The notes under the pieces: model-generated
The model's input: only the letters and a program-made list of their open reading frames with translations
Databases searched by the model: none
What the model was told of the DNA's origin: nothing
Program-made: the position numbers and the translations under genes
Part shown: positions 1-7,691 of the stretch, in pieces
How the letters are laid out: the number at the start of each line of letters is the position of its first letter
Position numbering within the stretch: position 1 is the first letter of the stretch
Origin: Collinsella aerofaciens ATCC 25986
GTDB lineage: Bacteria > Actinomycetota > Coriobacteriia > Coriobacteriales > Coriobacteriaceae
Assembly: GCF_010509075.1 (NCBI RefSeq)
Contig: NZ_CP048433.1
Span: forward strand, 1,426,001-1,490,000
DNA: 64,000 nucleotides
Direction: 5' to 3'

Positions 1-1649
1 GGACCCTTATCCCAAAAACGTCCGACATTCGTTCCGTTTACGAATGCCACACCCTTTCCAAAACCCGTAGTGTCGATAAAGGTATCAGCCGGCTCAGATA
101 TATCAAACTTTGCGCGATAAAAGGAAGGTTGCCCCTCTACCCAGCCGGCGGAATAATCAAGATTATCGATGTTATCGAGTGGCAGACAACGCATCTCCCA
201 ACCGGTAACAAAGTGAAGATCAACGCAAACTCCTGTCCTAATGCCCTTATGTTGCGTATCAGCGAGCAATTTGTGACCATAATTGACGCGACCCATATCC
301 TCGGTCAGAACATCCAGGCGGTTGTGTTCACAGGGAAGAACGCAGTGAATATCTTCCCCGATGTGCTCCTGATACTGCGTCGCCACTTTGTCACCGTTCA
401 CAAACATCTGAGCGCGGTCGCGGGCGTCAATAACCCGAATACGCTCTTCATCTGCACGGTCACGCTCGACAGTCGTGGTATATAACGTATATCCATACGA
501 CTGACCCATCTCTTCCATGGGCATAGGATATTGGGCTTCAATCGGCTCCGAAAGAATATCGAGCACATTAAAGAGACTTACGCGCTCACTCACCGAAATA
601 TCGGGCATGGAAAACGCCTTTTTTGTTAACGGCTTGCTTTGCGCGATATCGGGATACAGCTCGTGAACTGTCCTTTGAATTGCGAAGTATTTCTCGGTCG
701 GGTTGCCCTGTTCGTCCAATGGAGCATCGTAGTCATATGATGTCACCTGGTGCAGGTCATGCGTATGGCGTGCAGAACATCCGTTCATAAATCCAAAGTT
801 GGTGCCTCCATGAAACATGTAGAGGTTTAAAGATCCTCCAAGCTCGAGCACCTCGCGAACGCAAGAGGCAAGATCTTCGGGATCGCGTCTGATGACGTTC
901 TCCCCATAGCGATTGAACCAGCCGTCCCACAACTCCATGCACATAAGAGGCCATTGTTTTCCATGCTCCTTGTGAAAAGCAGAAAGAGCCTCAAAGTTCT
1001 CCTTTGCATGAGAACCAAAGTTGCCGGTGCACAACACATCATCGTCAATGAGCGTACCGGCACGAAGGCACCCACGCCACGGGCCATCGGAAGTACAAAG
1101 GGGCACGGAAACCCCACGCTCGACCATAAGGCGACGAATCGCGCGAAGATAGTCCTTATCCTCGCAATATGATCCATACTCGTTTTCAACCTGCATCATG
1201 ATGATGTTTCCGCCCTTGTCAATCTGACGCGAGACGAGTATCGGCATGAGATGGTCGTAGTACTGCGCAACGTGAGCAAGAAATTTGGGGTCGCTGCTAC
1301 GCGGCCTCATATCATGTTCGCGCAGCAGCCATGCTGGCATGCCGCCAAATTCCCATTCTGCACAAATAAACGGAGAGGGCCGAACAATTGCATACAGACC
1401 GAGCGATGCTGCCTCATCAAGAAATGCCGCCAAATCGATTGAGCCAGAAAAATCGAAGACGCCAGGCTTTGGCTCATGAAGATTCCACGGTACATACGTT
1501 TCGACCGTATTAAACCCAAGAGCCTTAAGGTTATAGAGCGAGTGGTGCCAGTCGCTCGGATGAACACGCATATAGTGAATCGCCCCCGACAAGATGGTGA
1601 ACGGCTCATCATCAAGTAGGAATTGATTGGTGATCTTAAACGAATGCAT
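1..1649 (-). CDS. Glycoside hydrolase family 35 beta-galactosidase (C-terminus beyond the window)
   Basis: Reads from ATG at 1649 leftwards off the window edge, so about 549 N-terminal residues are visible. The family 35 TIM barrel is clear: SGAIHY near residue 21, VENEYGSY at 154-161 with the likely acid/base Glu157, and CMELWDGWF near 237 with the likely nucleophile Glu239. There is no signal peptide, so the enzyme should be cytoplasmic and act on imported or phosphotransferred galactosides. A GGGAG ribosome-binding site precedes the ATG. By family it removes terminal beta-galactose; the linkage cannot be read from sequence, but cytoplasmic bacterial GH35 enzymes beside PTS genes often cleave beta-1,3-galactosides. 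The neighbouring GntR gene and PTS/nagA remnants suggest a host-glycan locus. Confidence 0.93.
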   Translation of the reverse strand, partial: MHSFKITNQFLLDDEPFTILSGAIHYMRVHPSDWHHSLYNLKALGFNTVETYVPWNLHEPKPGVFDFSGSIDLAAFLDEAASLGLYAIVRPSPFICAEWEFGGMPAWLLREHDMRPRSSDPKFLAHVAQYYDHLMPILVSRQIDKGGNIIMMQVENEYGSYCEDKDYLRAIRRLMVERGVSVPLCTSDGPWRGCLRAGTLIDDDVLCTGNFGSHAKENFEALSAFHKEHGKQWPLMCMELWDGWFNRYGENVIRRDPEDLASCVREVLELGGSLNLYMFHGGTNFGFMNGCSARHTHDLHQVTSYDYDAPLDEQGNPTEKYFAIQRTVHELYPDIAQSKPLTKKAFSMPDISVSERVSLFNVLDILSEPIEAQYPMPMEEMGQSYGYTLYTTTVERDRADEERIRVIDARDRAQMFVNGDKVATQYQEHIGEDIHCVLPCEHNRLDVLTEDMGRVNYGHKLLADTQHKGIRTGVCVDLHFVTGWEMRCLPLDNIDNLDYSAGWVEGQPSFYRAKFDISEPADTFIDTTGFGKGVAFVNGTNVGRFWDKG

Positions 1650-2061
1650 GCTACTCCCGATCTTCGTGCTCTACGACGCCGATGCCGGTTCCTCGGCCCT
1701 CGGCTAAACGCCTTGCCTATTATGGACGCATTAACGCAATTATGTAGACAGAATCTGAAGTGGTCCGTAAACGGTAGCGAAATGACGATGAACGGCTTTA
1801 ATAAAGAAAATTAAACTACCTGTTAGACCACTGTTTAATTATAGATTCCTAACGATTCTATATTTGAAAGGTGGTATGTACCATCTATCCACTATTTCCT
1901 ACTAGTTACGTTATGTTTAATCGCATTTCTTCAAATGCTTATCTACTTTGGATTCACCTACATGAGCATAAGAGATCTGTTGCCTTCCTATTTCCAAGCC
2001 TGAAAATATCCAGAATCGAACCTGACTTTCTTACGACCGATTCGCCGCGTTCGACGACTCG
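1650..2061. other. AT-rich intergenic region upstream of the GH35 gene
   Basis: About 410 bases, clearly more AT-rich than the flanks, without a convincing gene on either strand. It must hold the GH35 promoter (leftward). Only one candidate operator was picked out, at 1872-1883. No tRNA, CRISPR repeat or IS end was seen. Confidence 0.6.
1872..1883. promoter_or_regulatory. Candidate GntR/HutC-type operator
   Basis: TGGTA-TG-TACCA is a perfect 5+2+5 inverted repeat in the region upstream of the GH35 gene and about 1 kb from the GntR gene. HutC-subfamily regulators often bind short palindromes of this kind. Assignment is inference from position and symmetry only; a 10-base palindrome can occur by chance. 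Confidence 0.25.
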
Positions 2062-2340
2062 TTAATACAGCAGAGCATTCATGGAGTCGGGTTCGTCACT
2101 GGGTAGATTGCGAACTTCCATTTTCACACCAAGCGCTTGCAGCTCTCTGAGAGCGGCGATGTCCGCATCGCCTATGGCGACCGTGGGCGTTGCGGGACGC
2201 CTGCCCTCCCCCGCCCGCATATGGCCAATGCTGACCTTGGCGATCGACACGCCGCCCCCAACCAGCGCGAGCGCATCGGCGGCTGAGGCCACCATGATCA
2301 GAATCCATTGACGCGGCGTTGCGGTATGAATGATGTCGAT
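2062..2340 (-). pseudogene. Remnant of a mannose/sorbose-family PTS IIB component
   Basis: The reading frame ending at TAA 2062-2064 gives the C-terminal half of a mannose-family IIB domain: an ILIMVASAADALALV stretch, then KVSIGHMRAGEG, TVAIGDADIAAL and LGVKMEVRNLPSDEP, which match the last strands and helices of AgaB/SorB-type IIB proteins. The N-terminal half with the phosphorylated histidine is absent, and the frame runs directly into nagA-like sequence upstream, so two different genes have been joined by a deletion. No start codon with a ribosome-binding site belongs to it. In life the protein would pass phosphate from IIA to an incoming hexose or amino sugar; here it cannot. Confidence 0.7.
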
Positions 2341-2651
2341 AGTCCTTTTGCACCGAGAAAAACCGTGTCCACACGCCTTCTGGCGCCGCGGCCCTCGTCG
2401 GCCTGGGCGATGGCGGCGCAGGCGTCCTTGATCTGCTCGACGCCATCGGTAGTCGAGTGGTTGTAGAAGCCGTGGATGTGGGTGTCGACCATGCCCGGTG
2501 CGATCCACGACCCCGTGTAGTCCCTGATCTCGCAGGAGGGCTCGTCGGCCTGCCAGGCGCCAAAGACGCCGTCCTCGACCATGAGATAGCCGCCCAGCTG
2601 CGGGCCCGCCGGCAAGAAGAACTTGTCAGCCTAAATTGCGTACGTGCTCAT
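2341..2651 (-). pseudogene. nagA: Remnant of N-acetylglucosamine-6-phosphate deacetylase (nagA), N-terminal part
   Basis: Starting at ATG 2651, preceded by a good GGGAG ribosome-binding site, the frame reads MSTYAI then a TAG stop (2631-2633) and continues in frame as ADKFFLPAGPQLGGYLMVEDG and later WIAPGMVDTHIHGFYNHSTTDG. The last stretch is the classic amidohydrolase metal-binding start of NagA (the HxH pair). After roughly 85 codons the similarity breaks up and the frame ends near the PTS remnant. A full NagA is about 380 residues, so most of the barrel is missing. NagA deacetylates GlcNAc-6-P in amino sugar catabolism; this copy is dead through a nonsense codon and a large deletion. Confidence 0.75.
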
Positions 2652-2794
2652 CTATGCTCCCGCACCCGCAGTGTGTTTTAGGGCGAATCAAAAACCACCT
2701 CATTGTTAATTCGAGCGATTGTTCGTTGCCTTCTACCGCTTGGCTCATTTTGCACCCGCCGCAAAACACGCCAAGCCGTTTATACCCAATACCG

Positions 2795-3526
2795 TTAGAC
2801 AGCGCGGTTGTGGTAGACCTTGTACTTAAACTGGTCGGCGCGCGCAACCGAACGCGTATACTCGATAACCTCGTTGTTCATGTCATATGTGGTACGAATC
2901 AAATCCAGGACCGGTGCGCCTTCGGCAATCTCGAGTAGACGAGCGTCGGAATGGCGTGCGATACTCGCGTAGAATTCTTCCTCGGCCAGGCGAACTTTCT
3001 CGTGATAGTCCTGCTCGATCATGTCATATAGAGATTTGTTCTCGATCATGGGGCGCTTAAGCGCAAAGAATTTGCGGCTCGGCAAATACGTGCACTCAAT
3101 CATCAGCGGCACACCATCGGCAATACGCAGGCGCTTGATCTTGTACAGACGCTCGCCCAGACGCGCGTTCATCTCTGCGGCAATATTCTTGTCAGCCTCG
3201 ACCTCGGTAAACTCAAGAATCGTCGTCTTGGGCACACGGCCGATCGCCTTCATCTGCTCGGTAAAGCTATAGGTTTGTGTGAGGTTTGCCGTCTGCAGAG
3301 AGCGGTCGCTTATCATGGTTCCACGGCCACGCTGACGAACCACCAAGCCCAGGCGCTCAAGCTCCTGCAGGGCAAGGCGAACAGTCGTACGCGAGAGCCC
3401 GTAGCGCTCCGACAAGTCACGCTCGGACGGCAAATAGTCGCCGGGTCGAAGTTCGTGATCGATTTTATCGGTCAGCAAATCGACGAGCTGATCGTACAGA
3501 GGTTGTTTGCGCGCTCCCATTGCCAT
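2795..3526 (-). CDS. GntR/HutC-family transcriptional regulator, NagR-like
   Basis: A 243-residue protein with an N-terminal winged helix (PLYDQLVDLLTDKI, then SRTTVRLALQELERLGLV around 40-60) and a C-terminal UTRA effector domain (from about residue 95; includes LYKIKRLRIADG and LDLIRTTYDMN). ATG 3526 is chosen because GGCAGG lies 7 bases before it; an upstream in-frame ATG at 3577 lacks such a site. UTRA regulators of the NagR/YvoA type sense phosphorylated amino sugars, and the neighbours here are nagA and GlcNAc-type PTS remnants, so control of an amino-sugar or galactoside regulon including the GH35 gene is a reasonable inference. The gene itself is intact although its former partners are decayed. 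Confidence 0.9.
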   Translation of the reverse strand: MAMGARKQPLYDQLVDLLTDKIDHELRPGDYLPSERDLSERYGLSRTTVRLALQELERLGLVVRQRGRGTMISDRSLQTANLTQTYSFTEQMKAIGRVPKTTILEFTEVEADKNIAAEMNARLGERLYKIKRLRIADGVPLMIECTYLPSRKFFALKRPMIENKSLYDMIEQDYHEKVRLAEEEFYASIARHSDARLLEIAEGAPVLDLIRTTYDMNNEVIEYTRSVARADQFKYKVYHNRAV

Positions 3527-3758
3527 AATGATACCTGCCGGATATATGACTCGAAATTGGTTGTAACCAGACACCACGTACTATATCAGTTTTAATGGAA
3601 TAACAGCAGGTCAAACCGCACATTTCAATATTGTTTGCCAGTTGATAGCTTGTGCGCTGTAATACCAATCACACCGCTGCATCAAGTATCGATGTAGCAA
3701 AAAGGGCCGCCCCCGCGGAGCGGGACGACACTTTGCAAGATACATACGTCTTTAAGTC

Positions 3759-4099
3759 TTAGAGAAGCTTCTTGAGCTCCCCGGCAACAGCTTGGGTCCG
3801 CGCCGATGATGGCCTGGGTAGCACCCTTGCCAATCTTCATGACATCCAGAGCGCCAGCCTTCTTGCAGGCAGCCTCGTCGACCAGAGCGGAATCGCCGAG
3901 CTCGAAGCGCAGGCGAGTAGCGCAGCAGTCAACGGTCTTGCCCTTCTCCTTGCCACCGACGGCAGCGAGAACGGCAGCGGCCACAGCGGCGAACTTGTCG
4001 TCGCCAGCAGCGGAGAGGGCGGAGGTCTCCTCGACATCCATATCCTCGCGACCAGGGGTCATGAGGTTGAATTTGGTGATGGCGAAGCGGAACATATGA
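3759..4099 (-). pseudogene. Remnant of a glucose/N-acetylglucosamine-type PTS IICB protein (IIB part)
   Basis: The frame shows the end of a IIC domain (FRFAITKFNLMTPGRED), a linker, and an EIIB domain with the active-site pattern VDCCATRLRFELGD, where the cysteine before ATRLR is the phosphorylation site. Near the end, after AIIGAD, one base is out of place: reading the next frame restores QAVAGELKKLL and the TAA at 3759-3761. The roughly 370-residue membrane IIC domain is missing upstream, and the join near 4095 is also frame-disturbed. Together with nagA this looks like a decayed GlcNAc uptake gene (nagE-like); glucose-type specificity is equally possible from the IIB part alone. Confidence 0.75.
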
Positions 4100-4162
4100 A
4101 TAAAACGTCCGAAAAGCTGAATATAATCCCTCTTTTCTCACCAATCTCTTCTTCAACGCAAA

Positions 4163-4197
4163 AAGCCCGCTAAAACGGTATCCGTTCTAGCGGGCTT
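4163..4197. terminator. Bidirectional hairpin terminator
   Basis: Arms AAGCCCGCTAAAACGG and CCGTTCTAGCGGGCTT form a 16-bp stem with one mismatch and a short loop, preceded by A residues on the plus strand, which read as T residues for leftward transcription. It lies between the foldase-like gene (ends 4240) and the PTS remnant. Confidence 0.8.
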
Positions 4198-4239
4198 ATT
4201 CAGATATTTCGGCTACGCACTCGGAAGCTCAGGCGAACC

Positions 4240-5325
4240 TTACGCAAACAGGCCGTAGATGCTGATGTTGGCCTTGGCGTAGAGGCCGTTAGCATACTCG
4301 GTCCACTTGGAGCTGGCGCTCGAAGCCTGCGAGGAATACTGCTGATAAGCAGTGTAGTAGGCGGTCATGGCCTGCTTATAGGTAGCGCTATCGGCCGTAA
4401 AGGCATCGTCAGCGAAGGCCTTAGCGTAGGTGCTATCGGCGTCCTTCCAGGTACCCTTTTCGCTATCCCACTCGTCGCCGGCAAGGTTGATGATGTAGTC
4501 GGCGTAGTCCTTGCTCGCGGTCTCCTCGTTGCCGTCAGAAGGCTCGGTCGGGGCGGTCGGCATACTTGCGGAGCTATCGCCCACCTTCTTCTTGTAGAGC
4601 TTCTGCAGCGTCGCGGACTGACGGACGATCTGCTTGGCCTGGTCCTTGGACACGCCATACTGCGTGGCCATGGTCTTGTAGTCCGAAGTGCCGATGGAAT
4701 CCTCGGCGTACTTCTTCATCTCCTTGGAAGAGACGGTGATGCCCTCGTCCTCGGCAGCGTCCAGCAGAATCTTGTTGCGCACGTAGGACAGGATAACGTC
4801 GGCAGAGGGAGCGGTGTAGTTGCCATCGCCATCCTTGACGGTATCGAGGCTGTACTGGCTCTCGATGGCCTCGCGCGCGGTGATGTCACTCTTCTTGCCG
4901 TTGTAGCTGTAGCTTGCCACGGTCGAATCGAGCTGGTCCTCGGTGAGGGTCGCCGAGCCGACGCCCTTGCCGCCAAAACCACCGTTGCCGATAAAGAAGC
5001 CGACCACAGCAGCGATCACGATAGCGACCACAAAGGCGGCAATCATCGTCTTCTTGTGCTTGGATGCACGGTCGTCCGCGTCGGAGTCGTCGTCCTCGTC
5101 CTGTTCCTCGGGCATGAGGTTCTCGTCGGCGGCGTCCGCGGCGATCTTTGCCTCCAGGCGAGCGTCCTCCTCCTCGGCCGTCGTACCGGCAGCAATGTGC
5201 TCGGCAGACGTACCGGCGACCAGATCGATCTTCTCCTCCTCGTCACCGTCGGGGCCTTCGCCGCGCTCGATGATCTGGATGCCGTCGATCTCGTCCTTCT
5301 CGTCCTTCTTTTGAATCAGACCCAT
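4240..5325 (-). CDS. Membrane-anchored acidic protein with SurA/foldase-like extracytoplasmic region
   Basis: 361 residues. Residues 1-92 are very acidic and low in complexity, 94-113 form a single transmembrane segment (MIAAFVVAIVIAAVVGFFIG), and the rest is an alpha-helical extracytoplasmic domain with the flavour of SurA/PrsA N-terminal chaperone regions (SADVILSYVRNKILLDAAEDEG, then KEMKKYAEDSI). No peptidyl-prolyl isomerase domain follows; instead there is a Ser/Ala/Tyr-rich helical tail. The start has a strong AAGGAG site 8 bases upstream. A role in folding or holding secreted proteins is inferred from the helical pattern only; the protein is otherwise unrecognised. It is separated from the isocitrate dehydrogenase gene by a hairpin. 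Confidence 0.75.
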   Translation of the reverse strand: MGLIQKKDEKDEIDGIQIIERGEGPDGDEEEKIDLVAGTSAEHIAAGTTAEEEDARLEAKIAADAADENLMPEEQDEDDDSDADDRASKHKKTMIAAFVVAIVIAAVVGFFIGNGGFGGKGVGSATLTEDQLDSTVASYSYNGKKSDITAREAIESQYSLDTVKDGDGNYTAPSADVILSYVRNKILLDAAEDEGITVSSKEMKKYAEDSIGTSDYKTMATQYGVSKDQAKQIVRQSATLQKLYKKKVGDSSASMPTAPTEPSDGNEETASKDYADYIINLAGDEWDSEKGTWKDADSTYAKAFADDAFTADSATYKQAMTAYYTAYQQYSSQASSASSKWTEYANGLYAKANISIYGLFA

Positions 5326-5363
5326 ATCAGTTACTCCTTGTTAGGAAACATAGTCCGCAATAG

Positions 5364-5392
5364 AATACGCCCGACAGAGCGCCGGGCGTATT
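5364..5392. terminator. Hairpin downstream of the isocitrate dehydrogenase gene
   Basis: AATACGCCCG and CGGGCGTATT form a perfect 10-bp stem around a 9-base loop. No long T-run follows on the minus strand, so termination strength is uncertain; it may instead be an mRNA-end structure. Confidence 0.5.
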
Positions 5393-5451
5393 GATTCTTA
5401 GGTTATACGCAAACACTTAAGTACTATTTAGGCGTTTGCAGTCTGCATGCC

Positions 5452-6537
5452 TTAGGCCAGGTGCGCGATAACGGCATCGGCAAAGGCCTGCGTGCCCACA
5501 GCGCCCTCAACGGAGCCGGTCTGGGCACGACGAACGTCGCCGGTAACCTGCTCACCCTCGTCGAGCGTGGTAGAAACGGCGGCGCGAATGCGATTGGCCG
5601 CGTCGTTCTCGCCCAGGTGATCGAGCATCATAGCCGCAGACAGAATCTCGGCCGTGGGGTTAGCGATATCCTGGCCAGCGATATCGGGCGCGGAGCCGTG
5701 CGTTGCCTCAAAGATTGCGCAGTCGGCACCGATGTTGGAGCCAGGAGCCATACCCAGACCGCCCACTAGGCCGGCGCACAGGTCGCTCACGATGTCGCCG
5801 TACAGGTTGGGCAGCACCAGGACATCGAAGTCGTTGGGGTTTTGGACCAGACCCATGCAGGTGGCGTCGACGATCTTGTCGTTGAACTCGATATCGGGAT
5901 AGTTGGCGGCCACCTCGCGCGCCACGCGCAGGAACAGGCCATCGGTCGCCTTCATGATGTTGGCCTTATGCACGGCCGTCACCTTTTTGCGGCCGCAGCG
6001 GCGGGCATACTCAAAGGCATACTCCACAATGCGGCGGCTCTTGGCGATGGAGATCGGCTTAATTGAAATGGCGGAATCTGCGGCGAAGGTCTTCTGACCC
6101 GAGCGCTCGACAAGCTGCGAGAGCTCCTCAACCTCGGCAGCGCCCTCATCGAACTCGATGCCGGCATAGAGGTCCTCGGTGTTCTCGCGCACGATGACCA
6201 GGTCGACGTCGCGGAAGCGCGAGCCGTCGCCCGGCTGCGACAGGCAGGGGCGCACGCAAGCGTACAGGTCGAAGTGCTTGCGCAGGGCCACGTTAACGCT
6301 GCGGAAACCCGTGCCGACCGGCGTGGTGATGGGGCCCTTGATGGCAACCTTGGTCTCGGCGACCGCATCGAGCACATGCTGGGGCAGCGGCGTGCCAAAC
6401 TCGTCCATGACGCCGGCACCGGCCTCCTGGACGTTCCAGTTGATCTGGACACCGGTGGCCTCGACCACGCGGCGCATGGCCTGCGTAATCTCGGGACCGA
6501 TACCGTCACCGGGAATCAGGACTACATCGTGCGCCAT
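5452..6537 (-). CDS. NAD-type isocitrate dehydrogenase (isocitrate/isopropylmalate dehydrogenase family)
   Basis: 361 residues, the usual length for the short NAD-dependent form. Visible family marks are the N-terminal [11 protein letters not shown], the substrate loop [31 protein letters not shown], the lysine of the [10 protein letters not shown] motif, and the metal/NAD region [23 protein letters not shown] followed by [13 protein letters not shown]. The Ser-Val-Asn in the substrate loop favours isocitrate over isopropylmalate; homoisocitrate cannot be excluded. It oxidises isocitrate to 2-oxoglutarate in the cytoplasm, feeding glutamate synthesis. The gene starts 6 bases after the upstream HEAT-repeat gene ends, so the two are probably co-transcribed. 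Confidence 0.9.
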   Translation of the reverse strand: MAHDVVLIPGDGIGPEITQAMRRVVEATGVQINWNVQEAGAGVMDEFGTPLPQHVLDAVAETKVAIKGPITTPVGTGFRSVNVALRKHFDLYACVRPCLSQPGDGSRFRDVDLVIVRENTEDLYAGIEFDEGAAEVEELSQLVERSGQKTFAADSAISIKPISIAKSRRIVEYAFEYARRCGRKKVTAVHKANIMKATDGLFLRVAREVAANYPDIEFNDKIVDATCMGLVQNPNDFDVLVLPNLYGDIVSDLCAGLVGGLGMAPGSNIGADCAIFEATHGSAPDIAGQDIANPTAEILSAAMMLDHLGENDAANRIRAAVSTTLDEGEQVTGDVRRAQTGSVEGAVGTQAFADAVIAHLA

Positions 6538-6543
6538 AATCTG

Positions 6544-7242
6544 TTACTCCTCGTCTTCGGCGTCGTCAGATTTTTTAACGCTAGCACGCTTCTTCTTTTT
6601 GGAGAGATCCAGGCCAAAACGTTTAACAAGCATTTCGCAAATCTCGCTCGAACGGGCCTTGAGATAGCTGCCCTTGCCGTTCTCGGCGTCGAACTTAAGG
6701 CGCAGCGCGAGCTTCTCGGCGACCTCGGCGTCGATCTCGCCCTGGCCAAACTCGTACAGGCAACCGAGCATATCGCGATACTCGAGGTCGCCGTGGTAGC
6801 ACTGGATGGCCTCGTCCAGGATGGGCCAAGCCTCGCGCGAACGCTCGACGCTCGTGGCGCCCCACACGCACAGCAGGCGGAAGGCGGCATAGCGCAGCGT
6901 GGAGGAAATCTCGTCGAACAGCGCAGTCTCGGCGCCCTCAAAGGCATCGCCCAGCTGCTCGGGGCAGGTGGTGGCGAGCGCCGCCAGGGCATCGAGGGCC
7001 TCCCAGCGGGTCTGAGCCTCGGGGCGGTCGAGTGCCTCGATCAGCGCGGGCACGCAGGGCACGACGCGCTGCGGATCGCGCTCGGCCAGCAGGTGCAGCA
7101 CGCGGGCGGCAAACTGGCGGATACGGCGCGTGGGGCAGCCGAGCTCCTTGACCAGACGGTCGACGGCGTTCTCGTTCTCCTCTGCCAGCTGAAGCTGTGC
7201 CAGCTCCTCGTCGGTGAGCTGTTCTTCCTTGTTTTCTGCCAT
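6544..7242 (-). CDS. HEAT-repeat-like protein of unknown function
   Basis: 232 residues, all alpha-helical, with two or three HEAT-like helix pairs (RIRQFAARVLHLLAERDP near 40-57; QTRWEALDALAALATTCPEQ near 75-95; TLRYAAFRLLCVWGA near 113-127). It ends in a basic then acidic tail (KKKKRASVKK, DDAEDEE). There is no signal peptide or membrane segment, so it is cytoplasmic. HEAT repeats form scaffolds for protein contact; no catalytic motif is seen. It sits tightly between the membrane protein gene at 7258 and the isocitrate dehydrogenase gene (6-base gap), suggesting one operon, but no shared function is obvious. Confidence 0.75.
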   Translation of the reverse strand: MAENKEEQLTDEELAQLQLAEENENAVDRLVKELGCPTRRIRQFAARVLHLLAERDPQRVVPCVPALIEALDRPEAQTRWEALDALAALATTCPEQLGDAFEGAETALFDEISSTLRYAAFRLLCVWGATSVERSREAWPILDEAIQCYHGDLEYRDMLGCLYEFGQGEIDAEVAEKLALRLKFDAENGKGSYLKARSSEICEMLVKRFGLDLSKKKKRASVKKSDDAEDEE

Positions 7243-7257
7243 AGTTACCTCTTCTTA

Positions 7258-7686
7258 CTATTTCTTAGCGTGCTTGCCAGCACCCTTGCTGTCATCGGTG
7301 ACCGAGATGAGCTGTCGGTCGGCTGCACCATTGTGACGCGCGCGGCGGCGCTCCTCGGCGTCGCCCGCATCGGCGGCGGCGCGGTGTGCCTTGTTGACGT
7401 TAAAGACCTCGTCGTGCTTGCGCCACGGACCCACGGACTCGCCAAAGCTCATCTTAAGGCCGGCGATAAAGCCGCCGAGCCAGCCGATCGGCGCAAACTG
7501 CACCAGCGGGAACAGCGAGAACACCCAGGTCAGCAGGACGACTGCCGCCGCTCCCGCAAAGTTGGCAATCCAGTAGTCGCGCTTGGTGATGACGCGCTTT
7601 TCGCACGCCCACTGGCCGCACAAAAAGCCGATGTAGATCGCAAAGAGAAAGAGCACCAGCGCAAGCACCACGAACGTCCAGCTCAT
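7258..7686 (-). CDS. Small membrane protein, function unknown
   Basis: 142 residues from ATG 7686, chosen for the CGAGGAG site 8 bases upstream; an in-frame start further up would overlap the preceding gene and lacks a site. Two hydrophobic segments are visible: residues about 4-24 (VVLALVLFLFAIYIGFL) and about 40-60 (FAGAAAVVLLTWVFSLFPLV), the second followed by a glycine-rich turn. The C-terminal 60 residues are charged and cytoplasmic-like. No domain is recognised. It follows the dehydrogenase gene after 5 bases and precedes the HEAT-repeat gene by 15, so it belongs to the same transcription unit. Confidence 0.7.
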   Translation of the reverse strand: MSWTFVVLALVLFLFAIYIGFLCGQWACEKRVITKRDYWIANFAGAAAVVLLTWVFSLFPLVQFAPIGWLGGFIAGLKMSFGESVGPWRKHDEVFNVNKAHRAAADAGDAEERRRARHNGAADRQLISVTDDSKGAGKHAKK

Positions 7687-7691
7687 GGTCG

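Noticed and set aside
1623-2065. Short plus-strand open frames of 63-64 codons upstream of the GH35 gene
   Set aside because: No ribosome-binding sites, no protein-like composition, and they lie in an AT-rich promoter region.
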